DNA of 64,000 nucleotides from Sphingomonas sp. HITSZ_GF (GCF_029543155.1 NZ_JARQXA010000002.1:372001-436000); one strand, 5' to 3'; shown: positions 10,616 through 19,157, numbered from the stretch's first letter. Notes: generated by a model from the letters alone, not told the origin. Numbers and translations are program-made.

Positions 10616-10621
10616 TTCCTT

Positions 10622-10755
10622 AGATCCTCTCCCGGAGGGAGAGGGGGACCGCCGCCGAAGGTGGTGGTGGAGAGGGCCGGCCCCAAGCGGCGTCGCCCGT
10701 GGCGTGCCCCCCTCCACCAGCTTCGCTGGTCCCCCTCCCCCTCCGGGGGAGGATT
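10622..10755. repeat. CCCCCTCC-family inverted repeat pair
   Basis: Two oppositely oriented units: CTCTCCCGGAGGGAGAGGGG with a GCCGCCGAAGGTGGTGG hairpin, and CCCCCCTCCACCAGCTTCG with CTGGTCCCCCTCC and CTCCGGGGGAGGATTTA. It fills the gap between the convergent DJ-1 and UdgX genes and could act as a bidirectional stem-loop terminator. Confidence 0.75.
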
Positions 10756-12149
10756 TAGGAAATCGCCTTCGCCGCGCGCTTCAGGTCCTCGACGAACGCG
10801 GCATATTCGTCCTCGGCCCTTGCCCGGTCCGGCAGGCGGAGGAGGTAGCTCGGGTGGATCGTCACCCAGCCAAGGCCGCCTTCGGGAAGCTCGAGCACAC
10901 GCCCGCGCGTCGCGGCGATCGTCACCGCCTTGCCGAGCATCTGGCGCGCGGCGGTGGCGCCGAGCGCAAGCGTCAACTCGGGTTTCACCAGCAACCGTTC
11001 CTGCGCATACCACCAGCGGCACGCCTGGACCTCGCCGGCATCGGGGCGGGAATGGATGCGGCGCTTGCCGCGCTGCTCGAACTTGAAGTGCTTGACTGCA
11101 TTGGTGAGGTACACGCCAGCCCGATCGATCCCCGCCTGTGCCATCGCCCGATCGAAGACCTCGCCCGCAGGGCCGATGAACGGGCGGCCGGCCAAGTCCT
11201 CCTGATCGCCGGGCTGCTCGCCCATGATCATCATCCGGGCATCGACCGGGCCCTCGCCGAACACCGTCTGGGTGGCGTGGCGATGCAGATCGCAGCGCGT
11301 GCAGTGCGCGGCCTCGTCGCGCAGCGCGGCCCAGGCCGTCTCGATATTGCCGCCGGGCCGGATCGTCGTTTCCACCATTGCCGTCTCCCGCTGGCGCGCG
11401 CCGGCGACCAGCTCCCGGACCAGCGCGGTCTCGGGCATGTTCTTCCAATATTTGCGCGGCATCTCCTTGAGCATCGCGCCGGTCTTCAGCCGCGCCGGAT
11501 TGAAGATCGAGGCGTAATAGGTCTTCCAGATATCCTCGACCGGATCGTCGCCGGGCGCATCGGCCCGAGTGGCGCCGGGGCCTTCGGAGAGCGTCTCGGT
11601 ATCCCAGTGGAGCGAGAGCTCGGGCGTGAGGATCGACCAGCGCATCGACGTGAAGCGCTCGACGAAGAAGCGGGCATTGGCGCGGACGATGTGGTGGCTG
11701 GGCTCGAACCAGGCGACATAGCGGGTGTTGGGCTCGCCCGTTCCGGGCAGGGGCATGCTGTCCTGCACTTCGCGGAAGCGGACAAATGCGCGCATCTTGT
11801 GGATGTCGCGGCGGACCTCGCGCGCCATGCCCTCGAGCCGGCGGACCAGCGGATCGGCCTGGTCGGCGATACGGTGGGGATCGCCGGCAAGCAGCGCGTA
11901 GAGCAGGGCGAAGCGCTCGGGGTCCGAATGGAGGATCGCCGACTGGGCGAGGTCGAGAAAGGCGCGCGGCACCTTGAGCGGGCGCGGCGCGGCTGGCGGC
12001 ATGACGGCTTCGTCGGCGAACAGGTCCGCCGGCTGCGCGCCCACCTGCCAGAGGATTTCGGATGCAGGGACGCCCGCCTGGGCGAGCCCGCGCGCGGCAT
12101 CGCGCCATCCGGTGAAATCATCCTCACTGGCCAAGCTTATGACGCGCAC
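10755..12149 (-). CDS. udgX: UdgX-type uracil-DNA glycosylase fused to DUF4130
   Basis: 464 residues in two parts. Residues 1 to about 260 form a DUF4130 domain (RYVAWFEPSHHIVRANARFF, TSMRWSILTPE). Residues from about 275 form a family-4-like uracil glycosylase with GEQPGDQED (near 308) and, crucially, the loop HFKFEQRGKRRIHSRP. The His of KRRIH (366) is the residue that in characterised UdgX binds covalently to the deoxyribose after uracil removal. C-terminal HPSYLLR matches the family. GTG 12149 has GGGAG five bases upstream and gives MRVISLA; GTG 12155 is an alternative. The radical-SAM gene usually linked to this family is at 15023-16273, not adjacent. Confidence 0.93.
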   Translation of the reverse strand: MRVISLASEDDFTGWRDAARGLAQAGVPASEILWQVGAQPADLFADEAVMPPAAPRPLKVPRAFLDLAQSAILHSDPERFALLYALLAGDPHRIADQADPLVRRLEGMAREVRRDIHKMRAFVRFREVQDSMPLPGTGEPNTRYVAWFEPSHHIVRANARFFVERFTSMRWSILTPELSLHWDTETLSEGPGATRADAPGDDPVEDIWKTYYASIFNPARLKTGAMLKEMPRKYWKNMPETALVRELVAGARQRETAMVETTIRPGGNIETAWAALRDEAAHCTRCDLHRHATQTVFGEGPVDARMMIMGEQPGDQEDLAGRPFIGPAGEVFDRAMAQAGIDRAGVYLTNAVKHFKFEQRGKRRIHSRPDAGEVQACRWWYAQERLLVKPELTLALGATAARQMLGKAVTIAATRGRVLELPEGGLGWVTIHPSYLLRLPDRARAEDEYAAFVEDLKRAAKAIS

Positions 12150-12163
12150 ACTCACTCCCGATT

Positions 12164-12239
12164 CGTCACCCCGGCGAAAGCCGGGGTCTCGTGCGGCGTA
12201 TTCCTGCTGCCTGAGATCCCGGCTTTCGCCGGGATGACG
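12164..12239. repeat. GAAAGC-family paired hairpin repeat
   Basis: Arms CGTCACCCCGGCGAAAGCC and GGCTTTCGCCGGGATGACG face each other around a short spacer. Same family as the units at 17567, 41058, 55720 and 63412. It separates udgX from the upstream cytochrome gene of the same strand. Confidence 0.8.
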
Positions 12240-12243
12240 GTCA

Positions 12244-13263
12244 TTAACGCGCCGGAGCCGATTTCGGCATCTTCTCGATCCATTCGCGGACCAGCGCGAC
12301 GCCTTCCTTGTGGACGGTGGCGCGGCCGAGCTCGGGCATGGCGATGCCAGGATCGGTCGATTGCATGCGGTAAAGCAGGATCGAAGCTTCGGAATCGCCC
12401 GGGACGATATCGAAGTCGCGGGTACCCGCGCCGCGGCCGGCGGCGGTGGGGCGCTTGAACAGGCCGCGCTGCTCGGGATCGCTGCGCGCGAGATCGAGGA
12501 ACAGGCCCGAATTGGAGGCGGCGCCCTGGGGATTGTGGCAATGCGCGCAGTTGATCTCGAGCCAGGCGCGGGCGCGCCGGTCGAGCGGGGCGGAATTGTC
12601 GTCCCAGCGGGCGACGCGCGGGGCATCGGGCGGCAGGCGATCGAGCATGCCGGCGGCAAGCATCTTCTCGAGCTGGCCGCCATGGTTGAGGTAGCGGACC
12701 TTGACGCCGATCGGGGTGACCTGGCCGGCAAGGCCGTGGCAGTCCTTGCACTGGTTCTGGTTGGGCACGGCATAGGAGATGCGGTGCGCCTCGCCGGAGG
12801 GATCGGTGAAGCTGACGGGGATGCGGGTGCCGGCGCGCTTCACATCGGCGTCGGTCCCCCCGGCGTTCCAGACATAGGGGATCGGCGTCCAGCCGCCGGC
12901 GCGGTGGAGGAGGACGCGCGTCTCGAGCGGCTTGAATGCGCCGTTGACCCGGTAGCCGAAGGTCTTGACCAGCGCGGCGCCGATCGGAAGGTCGAGCGGC
13001 TTCTCCGGATCGTATTTCGCCTGCGCGCCGGCAGGGAGATAAAGATAGCGCTCCTTCTCGGCATAGTCGGAGAATAGCGGGGTCTCGAGATCATAGGGCA
13101 TCAGCCGCTGGGCCGGGGCACGCGCCTTCAGATCGGTGAAGAAGCCATAGTCCGACAGGTGCGCCGGCCAGCCTTCGCCGGTGATCGCGGCGTCGTTCAC
13201 CCCGCCGGGGCGGCCGAGCAGCGCGGCGGCGAACAGGGCTGCCGCGCCGAGCAGCGCCTTCAT
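12244..13263 (-). CDS. SO2930-family diheme c-type cytochrome
   Basis: Periplasmic electron-transfer protein of 339 residues with a signal peptide (MKALLGAAALFAAALL). Two haem motifs, CKDCH (172-176) and CAHCH (239-243), are spaced as in the TIGR03806 family; distal Met candidates lie near DPGIAMPELG. The N-terminal half (LSDYGFFTDL, PYDLETPLFSDYAEK) is the family's own domain without haem. It overlaps the upstream beta-helix gene by four bases (ATGA), and these two families are known to travel together. The redox partner is unknown. Confidence 0.9.
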   Translation of the reverse strand: MKALLGAAALFAAALLGRPGGVNDAAITGEGWPAHLSDYGFFTDLKARAPAQRLMPYDLETPLFSDYAEKERYLYLPAGAQAKYDPEKPLDLPIGAALVKTFGYRVNGAFKPLETRVLLHRAGGWTPIPYVWNAGGTDADVKRAGTRIPVSFTDPSGEAHRISYAVPNQNQCKDCHGLAGQVTPIGVKVRYLNHGGQLEKMLAAGMLDRLPPDAPRVARWDDNSAPLDRRARAWLEINCAHCHNPQGAASNSGLFLDLARSDPEQRGLFKRPTAAGRGAGTRDFDIVPGDSEASILLYRMQSTDPGIAMPELGRATVHKEGVALVREWIEKMPKSAPAR

Positions 13264-14447
13264 TTGGCGGCGGCCTCCATCGCGGGCGGAAGCCTGAGCA
13301 CCGGCCAGGGCGGCGGGATCTCGTCGACCAGCGCGATCATCTGCGGCTTCGCGGTCTCGATCCCCGCGCCGAGCGCGAGGCCGAGGGTAAGGACGGGTGC
13401 GTCCTTGCCGGTCAGGCGGACCTTGTCGCCGCCGGTGCCGTCCCAGAAGATCGGCGGCAGCGTGCCGCCCAGCGCCGCGGCGAGTTGCTTGCCGCCGGGC
13501 ATGGCGGGCGCGAAGCCGGCGCGGCCATGCTTGTTGCCGGCGATATAGATGTTGCGCGGATAGGGATCATAGGCCTTGTCCGCGAAAGGCTGGCGATAGG
13601 CGACGACCATGATGTTGGCGGTGCCGTTGCCGCGCAGCTCGTTGGCGACGACCTGCACGTCGTTCTCGGCCATCACCAGCACGCCGGTGCCGGTGGGAAC
13701 GGTGGCGACGGTGTTGCCCGGCGGCGCGAAATTGGGGGTGTCGTTGTCGATCACCCGGTTGCGGCTGACCGTGACCCAGCCGGCACCGCGCTTCGGCAGC
13801 GCGGGCAGATCGAACACCAGGATGCCGCCGCTATTGTGCGTGGCGAGGTTGCCGGTCACCTCGGCATGGCCGCTATTCTCGATCTCGATGCCGGCGACAT
13901 TGTACATCGCAGTCGAATTGCGGACGATGATCCGGTCGGACTGTCCGACATAGATGCCTGCGTCCGACGCGCCCTTCACGGTGACGCCGTCGATCAGCAC
14001 GTCGCTGCTCTCCACCGGATAGACGCCGTACGCGCCGTTGCTGGCCTTGGGCCCGCCGGTCCATTCGACGCGGACATTCTTATAGACGATCCGGTCCGCC
14101 CCCTTGGACTTGATGCCGTCGCCCTTCGAATCCTCCACCGCGAAATCGCGGAGAACGACGTCATCGGAGGTGACCAGCAGCCCCTCACCGGCACCGAGCT
14201 GGCCCTTGAAGCTGAGCACGGTCTTGAACTGGCCGGCGCCGCGCACGGTGACGCCGTCGACGTCGAGGCTGAGCCCGTCGGTCAATTCGAAGCGGCCGGC
14301 GCCGATGCGGACGGTATCGCCGGGCTTCGCGTCGAGCAGCGCGGCCTGGAGCCGCTCCTGGGCATTGGGCCCGGCCTCTACGACCAGATCCTTCGCCAGA
14401 GCCGGCGTGGCGGCAAGCATCGCGGCAAGCAAACCGAGTCGAAGCAT
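13260..14447 (-). CDS. parallel beta-helix repeat protein, partner of the diheme cytochrome
   Basis: 395 residues with a cleavable signal peptide (cut after ALA, about residue 18). The body is a right-handed beta-helix of the TIGR03805/NosD type: repeated short strands such as GVTVRGAGQFKTVLSF, DGIKSKGADRIVYKNV and AGIYVGQSDRIIVRNS. Such folds often bind or cleave polysaccharides, but no catalytic set is obvious. First gene of a two-gene unit with the cytochrome. A palindrome and a TATCAT -10-like box lie just upstream. Role unknown; a periplasmic oxidase-like complex is only an inference. Confidence 0.88.
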   Translation of the reverse strand: MLRLGLLAAMLAATPALAKDLVVEAGPNAQERLQAALLDAKPGDTVRIGAGRFELTDGLSLDVDGVTVRGAGQFKTVLSFKGQLGAGEGLLVTSDDVVLRDFAVEDSKGDGIKSKGADRIVYKNVRVEWTGGPKASNGAYGVYPVESSDVLIDGVTVKGASDAGIYVGQSDRIIVRNSTAMYNVAGIEIENSGHAEVTGNLATHNSGGILVFDLPALPKRGAGWVTVSRNRVIDNDTPNFAPPGNTVATVPTGTGVLVMAENDVQVVANELRGNGTANIMVVAYRQPFADKAYDPYPRNIYIAGNKHGRAGFAPAMPGGKQLAAALGGTLPPIFWDGTGGDKVRLTGKDAPVLTLGLALGAGIETAKPQMIALVDEIPPPWPVLRLPPAMEAAAK

Positions 14448-14493
14448 CCCTCTCTCCCTGTTTTCGGGAGATGATACGCCGATCGGATTGAAT

Positions 14494-14507
14494 TGACAGG
14501 CCTGTCA
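14494..14507. promoter_or_regulatory. perfect 14-bp palindrome upstream of beta-helix/cytochrome operon
   Basis: TGACAGGCCTGTCA is self-complementary. On the minus strand it overlaps a possible -35 (TGTCAA), 16 bases before TATCAT, about 35-45 bases ahead of the beta-helix start. The sequence looks like a TetR- or GntR-class operator; no such regulator gene is next to it. Confidence 0.6.
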
Positions 14508-14508
14508 G

Positions 14509-14991
14509 TTACTCGCGTTCATCGCCGGGAGGATTGGCTTCGGCCCGCGCGAGTTCCTTCGGCTTGCGCTGTTCGAACAGCTTGCCGAGCCGTTCTTCCT
14601 GCGCCGCGCTGAGATGCTTCGCCGCGGTGGGGAACATCTCTTCCTCTTCCTCGTCGATATGGTGGAGATAGCGGTGGCGCATCTCCTTGAACTTCACCAG
14701 CCAGCCGGGCGAGGACATGTCGGTGTCGATCAGTTCGCCGAGATAGTCGTCGACTTCCTTGTGCTCCGAGACCGAATGGCGGGCATCCTCGCGCAGCTCG
14801 GGATCGGCGAGCATCGTCGCGTACAGTGCTTCCTCCTCGGCGGCGGCATGCGCCTGCAATTCGAGGCGGAGCTGCTCGAACAACTCGCGGCGATCCTTGC
14901 TGTCACCCGAGGTCTCCCCCACCCGCTCGAGAAGATCGCGCTGGCGGTCGTGATCGGCAATCAGGTCGGCGAAGATGCGGGCATCGGCCAT
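14509..14991 (-). CDS. hemerythrin HHE domain protein
   Basis: 160-residue four-helix protein with the di-iron pattern of hemerythrin-like cation-binding domains: LIADHDRQRDLL, LQAHAAAEEEALY, SVSEHKEVDDYL and RYLHHIDEEEEEMFP supply His and Glu ligands. Such proteins sense or carry oxygen or NO, or store iron for repair of iron centres. The start at 14991 gives MADARIFADLI; in-frame extension upstream looks non-coding. Lies 31 bases after the radical-SAM gene of the same strand, so the two may be co-transcribed, which is interesting because the radical-SAM enzyme needs an oxygen-sensitive cluster. Confidence 0.9.
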   Translation of the reverse strand: MADARIFADLIADHDRQRDLLERVGETSGDSKDRRELFEQLRLELQAHAAAEEEALYATMLADPELREDARHSVSEHKEVDDYLGELIDTDMSSPGWLVKFKEMRHRYLHHIDEEEEEMFPTAAKHLSAAQEERLGKLFEQRKPKELARAEANPPGDERE

Positions 14992-15022
14992 GTTTCTCTC
15001 CTTGGTCGGGAGCGAAAACCGA

Positions 15023-16273
15023 TCAGGCGGCAAATAGCTCCAGCTGCTCGCGTTTCGGGGCGACAAGGCTGCGCAGATCGGCGCGATCGGCCAGCGCCAC
15101 CGGGCGCCAGTCCTCGGCGACCAGGAACGGGCGCACCTTGGCGATCGAGGCGGTGAGCCGCGCGACATCGGCCAGCCGCAACCGGCGCCAGCGGCGCGTG
15201 GCGAGGATCGCGTCCACCGCCTTCACCCCCAGCCCCGGCACGCGCAGCAGCGCCTCGCGCGGCGCCCGGTTGACGTCGACCGGGAAGCGCTCGCGGAACT
15301 TGAGCGCCCAGGCGAGCTTGGGATCGATATCGAGCGGCAGCATGCCGGTAGCCGGATCGGCAGCCGCCGCGACTTCCTTCGGCTGGTAATCGTAGAAGCG
15401 CATCAGCCAGTCCGACTGGTAGAGGCGATGCTCGCGCATCAGCGGCGGCCTTTGCAGGGGAAGCACCGCGCTGGCATCGGGGATCGGGCTGAACGCCGAA
15501 TAATAGACGCGGCGGAGCTGGAAGCGGTCGTAAAGGCCAGCGGCGCGGGTGATGATGTCGCCATCGGTGGCGGCATCGGCGCCGACGATCATCTGGGTCG
15601 ACTGGCCGGCGGGCGCAAACTTCGGTGCGGACTTGTAGCGCTTGCCGGCATCGGCGGTGTCGTCGATCGCGGCGCGCACCTCCCGCATCGCGCCTTCGAT
15701 CCGCGGCGCCGATTTCTCGGGCGCCAGCCGGGTGAGGCCCGCGACGGTGGGCAGCTCGACATTGATCGAGACGCGATCGGCATAGAGGCCGGCCTGGTGG
15801 ACCAGCTCGGGATCGGCATCGGGGATCGTCTTCAGATGGATATAGCCGCGGAAATCATGGACCTCGCGCAGCAGCCGCGCGACGCGGACGATCTGCTCCA
15901 TCGTATAGTCGGACGAGCGGATGATGCCCGAGGAGAGGAACAGCCCCTCGATATAGTTGCGCCGGTAGAAGCTGAGCGTGAGATCAACGACCTCCTCGGG
16001 CGTGAAGCGCGCGCGGCGGACGTTCGAGCTCTTGCGGTTGATGCAATAATGGCAGTCGAAGATGCAGCTGTTGGTCAGCAGGATCTTGAGCAGCGAGATG
16101 CAGCGGCCGTCCGGCGCATAGGCGTGGCAGATGCCCATGCCCTCGGTTGAACCCAGCCCGCCCTTGCTTCCGGCGGAGTTACGCTTTGCCGTGCCGGAGG
16201 ATGCGCAGCTCGCATCGTACTTGGCGGCATCGGCGAGGATGGCGAGCTTGGCGCGGAGATCGAGCTGCGGCAT
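15023..16273 (-). CDS. DNA modification/repair radical SAM protein (UdgX-linked family)
   Basis: 416 residues matching the TIGR03916-type family. The SAM-binding cluster motif is CIFDCHYC (CX3CX2C, about residues 70-77), preceded by GMGICHAYAPDGRCISLLKIL. The C-terminal part carries a helix-hairpin-helix, VNRAPREALLRVPGLGVKAV, a DNA-binding element. Families of this type are usually next to the UdgX/DUF4130 gene; here that gene is separated by a hemerythrin, a beta-helix and a cytochrome gene on the same strand. The reaction is not known; action on damaged or modified DNA is inferred from the HhH motif and linkage. Confidence 0.9.
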   Translation of the reverse strand: MPQLDLRAKLAILADAAKYDASCASSGTAKRNSAGSKGGLGSTEGMGICHAYAPDGRCISLLKILLTNSCIFDCHYCINRKSSNVRRARFTPEEVVDLTLSFYRRNYIEGLFLSSGIIRSSDYTMEQIVRVARLLREVHDFRGYIHLKTIPDADPELVHQAGLYADRVSINVELPTVAGLTRLAPEKSAPRIEGAMREVRAAIDDTADAGKRYKSAPKFAPAGQSTQMIVGADAATDGDIITRAAGLYDRFQLRRVYYSAFSPIPDASAVLPLQRPPLMREHRLYQSDWLMRFYDYQPKEVAAAADPATGMLPLDIDPKLAWALKFRERFPVDVNRAPREALLRVPGLGVKAVDAILATRRWRRLRLADVARLTASIAKVRPFLVAEDWRPVALADRADLRSLVAPKREQLELFAA

Positions 16274-16345
16274 TTGTTCCTTCTATGTTCCTGATATTGC
16301 AGTGTCCAGCGGCTTGTGGGAGAGGCGCGGCGAAGGGAGCCTGCA

Positions 16346-17557
16346 ATGCGACTGAAGCTGGACCGGCATTTGCGCGCTTTGCTGATCGTGCTGGCCGTGA
16401 CCTGCGCGCTGGGCTTCGGCTTCAAGCAGCATTGCATGCCCGGCGGCTGGACCCATTCCGAGCAGTATATCACCGGCTGCTATAGCGACGCCGTGCCCTT
16501 CTGGAGCGCGCGCCAGATCGACAAGGGCAAGATCCCCTATCTGCAGACGCCGATCGAATATCCGGTGCTGACCGGCGCCGCGATCTGGATCGAGGGCGCG
16601 GCGACGCACCTGATCTTCCGGCGCCACGCCAATGACGGCGATTTCCTGGGCGTGGTGACGGCGGTGAACATCGCCCTCGCCTTTCTCGTCCTGTGGATGC
16701 TGTGGCGCGCCGGGCTCGACCGGCAGCGGCTGTGGTGGTGGGCGGCAGCGCCGCCGCTGATCCTCTATGTCGGGCACAACTGGGACATGATCGCAGTGAC
16801 GCTTGCTGTGGCGGCGCTGCTCCAGGCGCGCGAGAACCGGCTGGTGCGCGCAGGCGCGCTGGCCGGGCTGGGCGTGGCGGCCAAGCTGTTCCCGATCGTG
16901 ATCCTGCCGCTGCTGGGGCTTTCGGCGCTGTTCGAGCGCGAGCGGAGCTGGCCGCAGCGGCTGCGCCGCGCCGCGCTGGTGACGCTGGCGGCGATCCGCG
17001 CCTGGACCGCGGTGAACCTGCCGGTCGCGCTGGCGGCGCCGGACAATTGGGCGGAATTCTACCTGTTCTCGCAATCGCGCAGCGGCACCGCCGCGGGGAG
17101 CTGGGACGTGCTGGGGGTGCTCGGCTGGCTGCCGCTCGGCACGCCCGAGAAGAATCTCTACGCCACCCTGGCCTTTGCGATCGGCGGGGCAGCGATCGTC
17201 GCGCTGGGCTGGCGGCGGCACCGCGACCGGCTGTGGCTGCTCGCCACGCCGCTGCTCGGCTGGTTCCTGCTGACCAACAAGGTCTATTCGCCGCAGTTCG
17301 ACCTGTGGATCTGGCCGCTGCTGGTGATGACCGCGCCGCGGCTATGGCCGGTGGCGCTGTTCGCGATCACCGGCATCTTCGCCTATTTCGCCGAGTTCTG
17401 GTTCTTCGCCGGCATGGACGGGGCATGGCCCGCTGCCAGCACGATCGACATCGCCTTCGCGGCGATGGCGCGGGCGCTGGTGCTGCTGTGGATCATCGCC
17501 GATTGCCTGCGGAAGAGCCCACCGGAATGGGTGGGGCGGTGGCCGGTGCGGGACTGA
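16346..17557 (+). CDS. GT87/DUF2029-like polytopic membrane glycosyltransferase
   Basis: 403 residues with about nine to eleven membrane helices and the layout of the GT87 polyprenol-linked mannosyltransferase family (DUF2029): an acidic loop after helix 1 (TGCYSDAVPFW), PIEYPVLTGAA, the central GLGVAAKLFPIVILPLL and the late NKVYSPQFDLWIWPLL. These are conserved in membrane sugar transferases using polyprenyl-phosphate donors; acceptor unknown. Start 16346 follows AAGGGAG; an upstream in-frame GTG has none. Divergent from the radical-SAM gene. Confidence 0.8.
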   Translation: MRLKLDRHLRALLIVLAVTCALGFGFKQHCMPGGWTHSEQYITGCYSDAVPFWSARQIDKGKIPYLQTPIEYPVLTGAAIWIEGAATHLIFRRHANDGDFLGVVTAVNIALAFLVLWMLWRAGLDRQRLWWWAAAPPLILYVGHNWDMIAVTLAVAALLQARENRLVRAGALAGLGVAAKLFPIVILPLLGLSALFERERSWPQRLRRAALVTLAAIRAWTAVNLPVALAAPDNWAEFYLFSQSRSGTAAGSWDVLGVLGWLPLGTPEKNLYATLAFAIGGAAIVALGWRRHRDRLWLLATPLLGWFLLTNKVYSPQFDLWIWPLLVMTAPRLWPVALFAITGIFAYFAEFWFFAGMDGAWPAASTIDIAFAAMARALVLLWIIADCLRKSPPEWVGRWPVRD

Positions 17558-17566
17558 ACATATGCG

Positions 17567-17673
17567 CGTCATCCCCGCGAAAGCGGGGACCCATCTCGTG
17601 AACTATCCGCAATCACTGCCGTCGAATTTGCCGCGCGTGCAGGAGCTGGGCCCCCGCTTTCGCGGGGGTGACG
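17567..17673. repeat. GAAAGC-family paired hairpin repeat
   Basis: CGTCATCCCCGCGAAAGC at one end and GCTTTCGCGGGGGTGACG at the other, with about 60 bases between. Lies between convergent genes (16346-17557 and 17684-18091), a position where a bidirectional terminator would be useful. Confidence 0.85.
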
Positions 17674-17683
17674 GCAAAAGGGC

Positions 17684-18091
17684 TCACGGCAGCGGCAGAT
17701 TCTCTTCGGCCTTCTTGCGGGCGCGATAATCGGCCTTGGCGGCGGTGGCTTCCTTGACGAAGCAGCCGGTCTGGCCGCCGACGCCCGCGGTGGTGCAGCT
17801 GCCGGTGCCGAAGCTGCCCGCAGTGACCGCGTCCTGCGCGCGCACCGCCCAGCTTTCGGTCTTCTGCGGCGGGCCGCCCTGCTCGCGCAGGGTGGACGGG
17901 ATGCGATAGCGCTCGGCCTCGTCGACGCGCTTGCAGACGACGATCTCCTCACCGTTGCTGTTGGTCGGGCACTTGTCGTTGCCGTAGATCACCAGCACGC
18001 CGTTCTGCGGCGCGTTCTGCGCATGCGCGGCGGCAGGCATCAGCATCGGAAGGGCGGCGAGCGCGCCTGCGATCACGATCTGGTTCAACAT
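17684..18091 (-). CDS. secreted hypothetical protein
   Basis: 135 residues beginning with a signal peptide cut after AHAQ (about residue 24). The mature part has six Cys (KCPTNS, VVCKR, GSCTTAG, TGCFVK among them), consistent with disulfides in the periplasm, and a charged C terminus (KADYRARKKAEENLPLP). The pattern GNDKCPTNSNGEEIVVCKR is one I recognise from short conserved sphingomonad proteins of unknown function. Directly downstream of the coq7 operon in reverse reading order with an independent start; no functional clue from neighbours. Confidence 0.75.
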   Translation of the reverse strand: MLNQIVIAGALAALPMLMPAAAHAQNAPQNGVLVIYGNDKCPTNSNGEEIVVCKRVDEAERYRIPSTLREQGGPPQKTESWAVRAQDAVTAGSFGTGSCTTAGVGGQTGCFVKEATAAKADYRARKKAEENLPLP

Positions 18092-18141
18092 CGGCTTACT
18101 CCTCTGCGCCGTGCTTCAGCGAAAACGGCTGAACGGGGGCT

Positions 18142-18675
18142 TTATATCCGTTTCGACACCGCAATGGCAGCCCGGCAGCCGGCGCGGATCAATCCGGAAA
18201 GAACGGGATAGGCAGGGGCCTGCTCGGCGCCATGCTCGAGCGCGGTATCGCGATGCTCGAGCTCTTCGTCGCGGAAGCGGGCCACCGCCTCGGCAAGCTC
18301 GGGATCGCCGCTGCCCAGCTCCTCGAGCTGCTGCTGGTAATGGAGATCGATCTCGGTCTCGATCGCGGCGGTGCAGGCCATCGCCGCCTCGGGCCCGATC
18401 GCCGCGGTGACGGCGCCCAGGGCGAAGCCGGCGACATCCCAGAAGGGCTGGAGCGCGGTGGGGCGCACGCCGCGCCGGGCAATCATCGAATCGAAGAAGG
18501 CGCGGTGGCGCTCTTCCTGGCTCGCCATGCCGGCGATCATCCGCGCCATCGGCGTGCGATCGCCCATCACCGCCAGCTGGCCGGCATAGATGCGCGTCGC
18601 GCCATATTCGCCCGCCTGATCGACGCGGACCATCGAGGAGGTCCCCTCGCGCCGGTCGCCGGGCTTCCAGCTCAT
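18142..18675 (-). CDS. coq7: demethoxyubiquinone hydroxylase
   Basis: 177-residue di-iron monooxygenase that hydroxylates the ring of 2-methoxy-6-polyprenyl-benzoquinol in ubiquinone synthesis, at the inner membrane face. The four-helix iron site is visible: GEYGA (first Glu), SQEERHRAFF (EXXH), ETEIDLHYQQQ and EELEHRDTALEH (EXXH). Length fits bacterial Coq7. Start ATG 18675 overlaps the dsbB stop by four bases, which decides it. Last gene of the long proA operon. Confidence 0.93.
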   Translation of the reverse strand: MSWKPGDRREGTSSMVRVDQAGEYGATRIYAGQLAVMGDRTPMARMIAGMASQEERHRAFFDSMIARRGVRPTALQPFWDVAGFALGAVTAAIGPEAAMACTAAIETEIDLHYQQQLEELGSGDPELAEAVARFRDEELEHRDTALEHGAEQAPAYPVLSGLIRAGCRAAIAVSKRI

Positions 18676-19157
18676 GCGCGGCGCCCCTTGCGGGCGGCGA
18701 GCAGGAAGATGACCACGGCGCCGCTGAGCGAAATAATCGCGTTGAACCCGGCCAGGCTGATCCCGAACAGCGTCCATTGCGGCACGTCGCAGCGGATCAG
18801 CGGGCGGCGCATCGCATCCTGGAGCATGTCCATCGGCGTGGCGCCGTGCGCCTGGGCGGTGCAGGCAGTGATGCCCTGCCACCAATGATATTCGACGCCG
18901 GCATGGAACACGCCGATGCCGCCGCTGACCGCGATCAGCGCAGCCGCGAAGAGGACGAACAGCATCTGGGTGGGCCGATGCCGGATGAAGAAGCTCGCCA
19001 GCGCGACGAGCACGGCGGCGTAGTGCGGCCAGCGCTGCCACCAGCACATCTCGCACGGCACCAGCCCGAAGAACTCGGTGACATGCGCGCTGCCGACCAG
19101 CGCGAGCGGCAGGAGGAACGCGATCCAGCGCGCGGTGCGGAGCCCGTCGTTGCGCAT
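18672..19157 (-). CDS. dsbB: disulfide bond formation protein B
   Basis: Four-helix inner-membrane protein (161 aa) that reoxidises DsbA and passes electrons to ubiquinone. The first redox pair is CEMC (Cys35, Cys38) after helix 1; the second pair is Cys in GITACTAQ and IRCDVPQ in the second periplasmic loop. Four hydrophobic segments fit the topology. It lies three bases after ctpA and overlaps coq7; placing a quinone-dependent oxidase beside a quinone biosynthesis gene makes functional sense. Confidence 0.93.
   Translation of the reverse strand: MRNDGLRTARWIAFLLPLALVGSAHVTEFFGLVPCEMCWWQRWPHYAAVLVALASFFIRHRPTQMLFVLFAAALIAVSGGIGVFHAGVEYHWWQGITACTAQAHGATPMDMLQDAMRRPLIRCDVPQWTLFGISLAGFNAIISLSGAVVIFLLAARKGRRA

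Noticed and set aside
16316..16345. Upstream GTG start for the GT87-like protein
   Set aside because: It would add ten charged residues before the first membrane helix, and the ATG at 16346 has a clear ribosome site.
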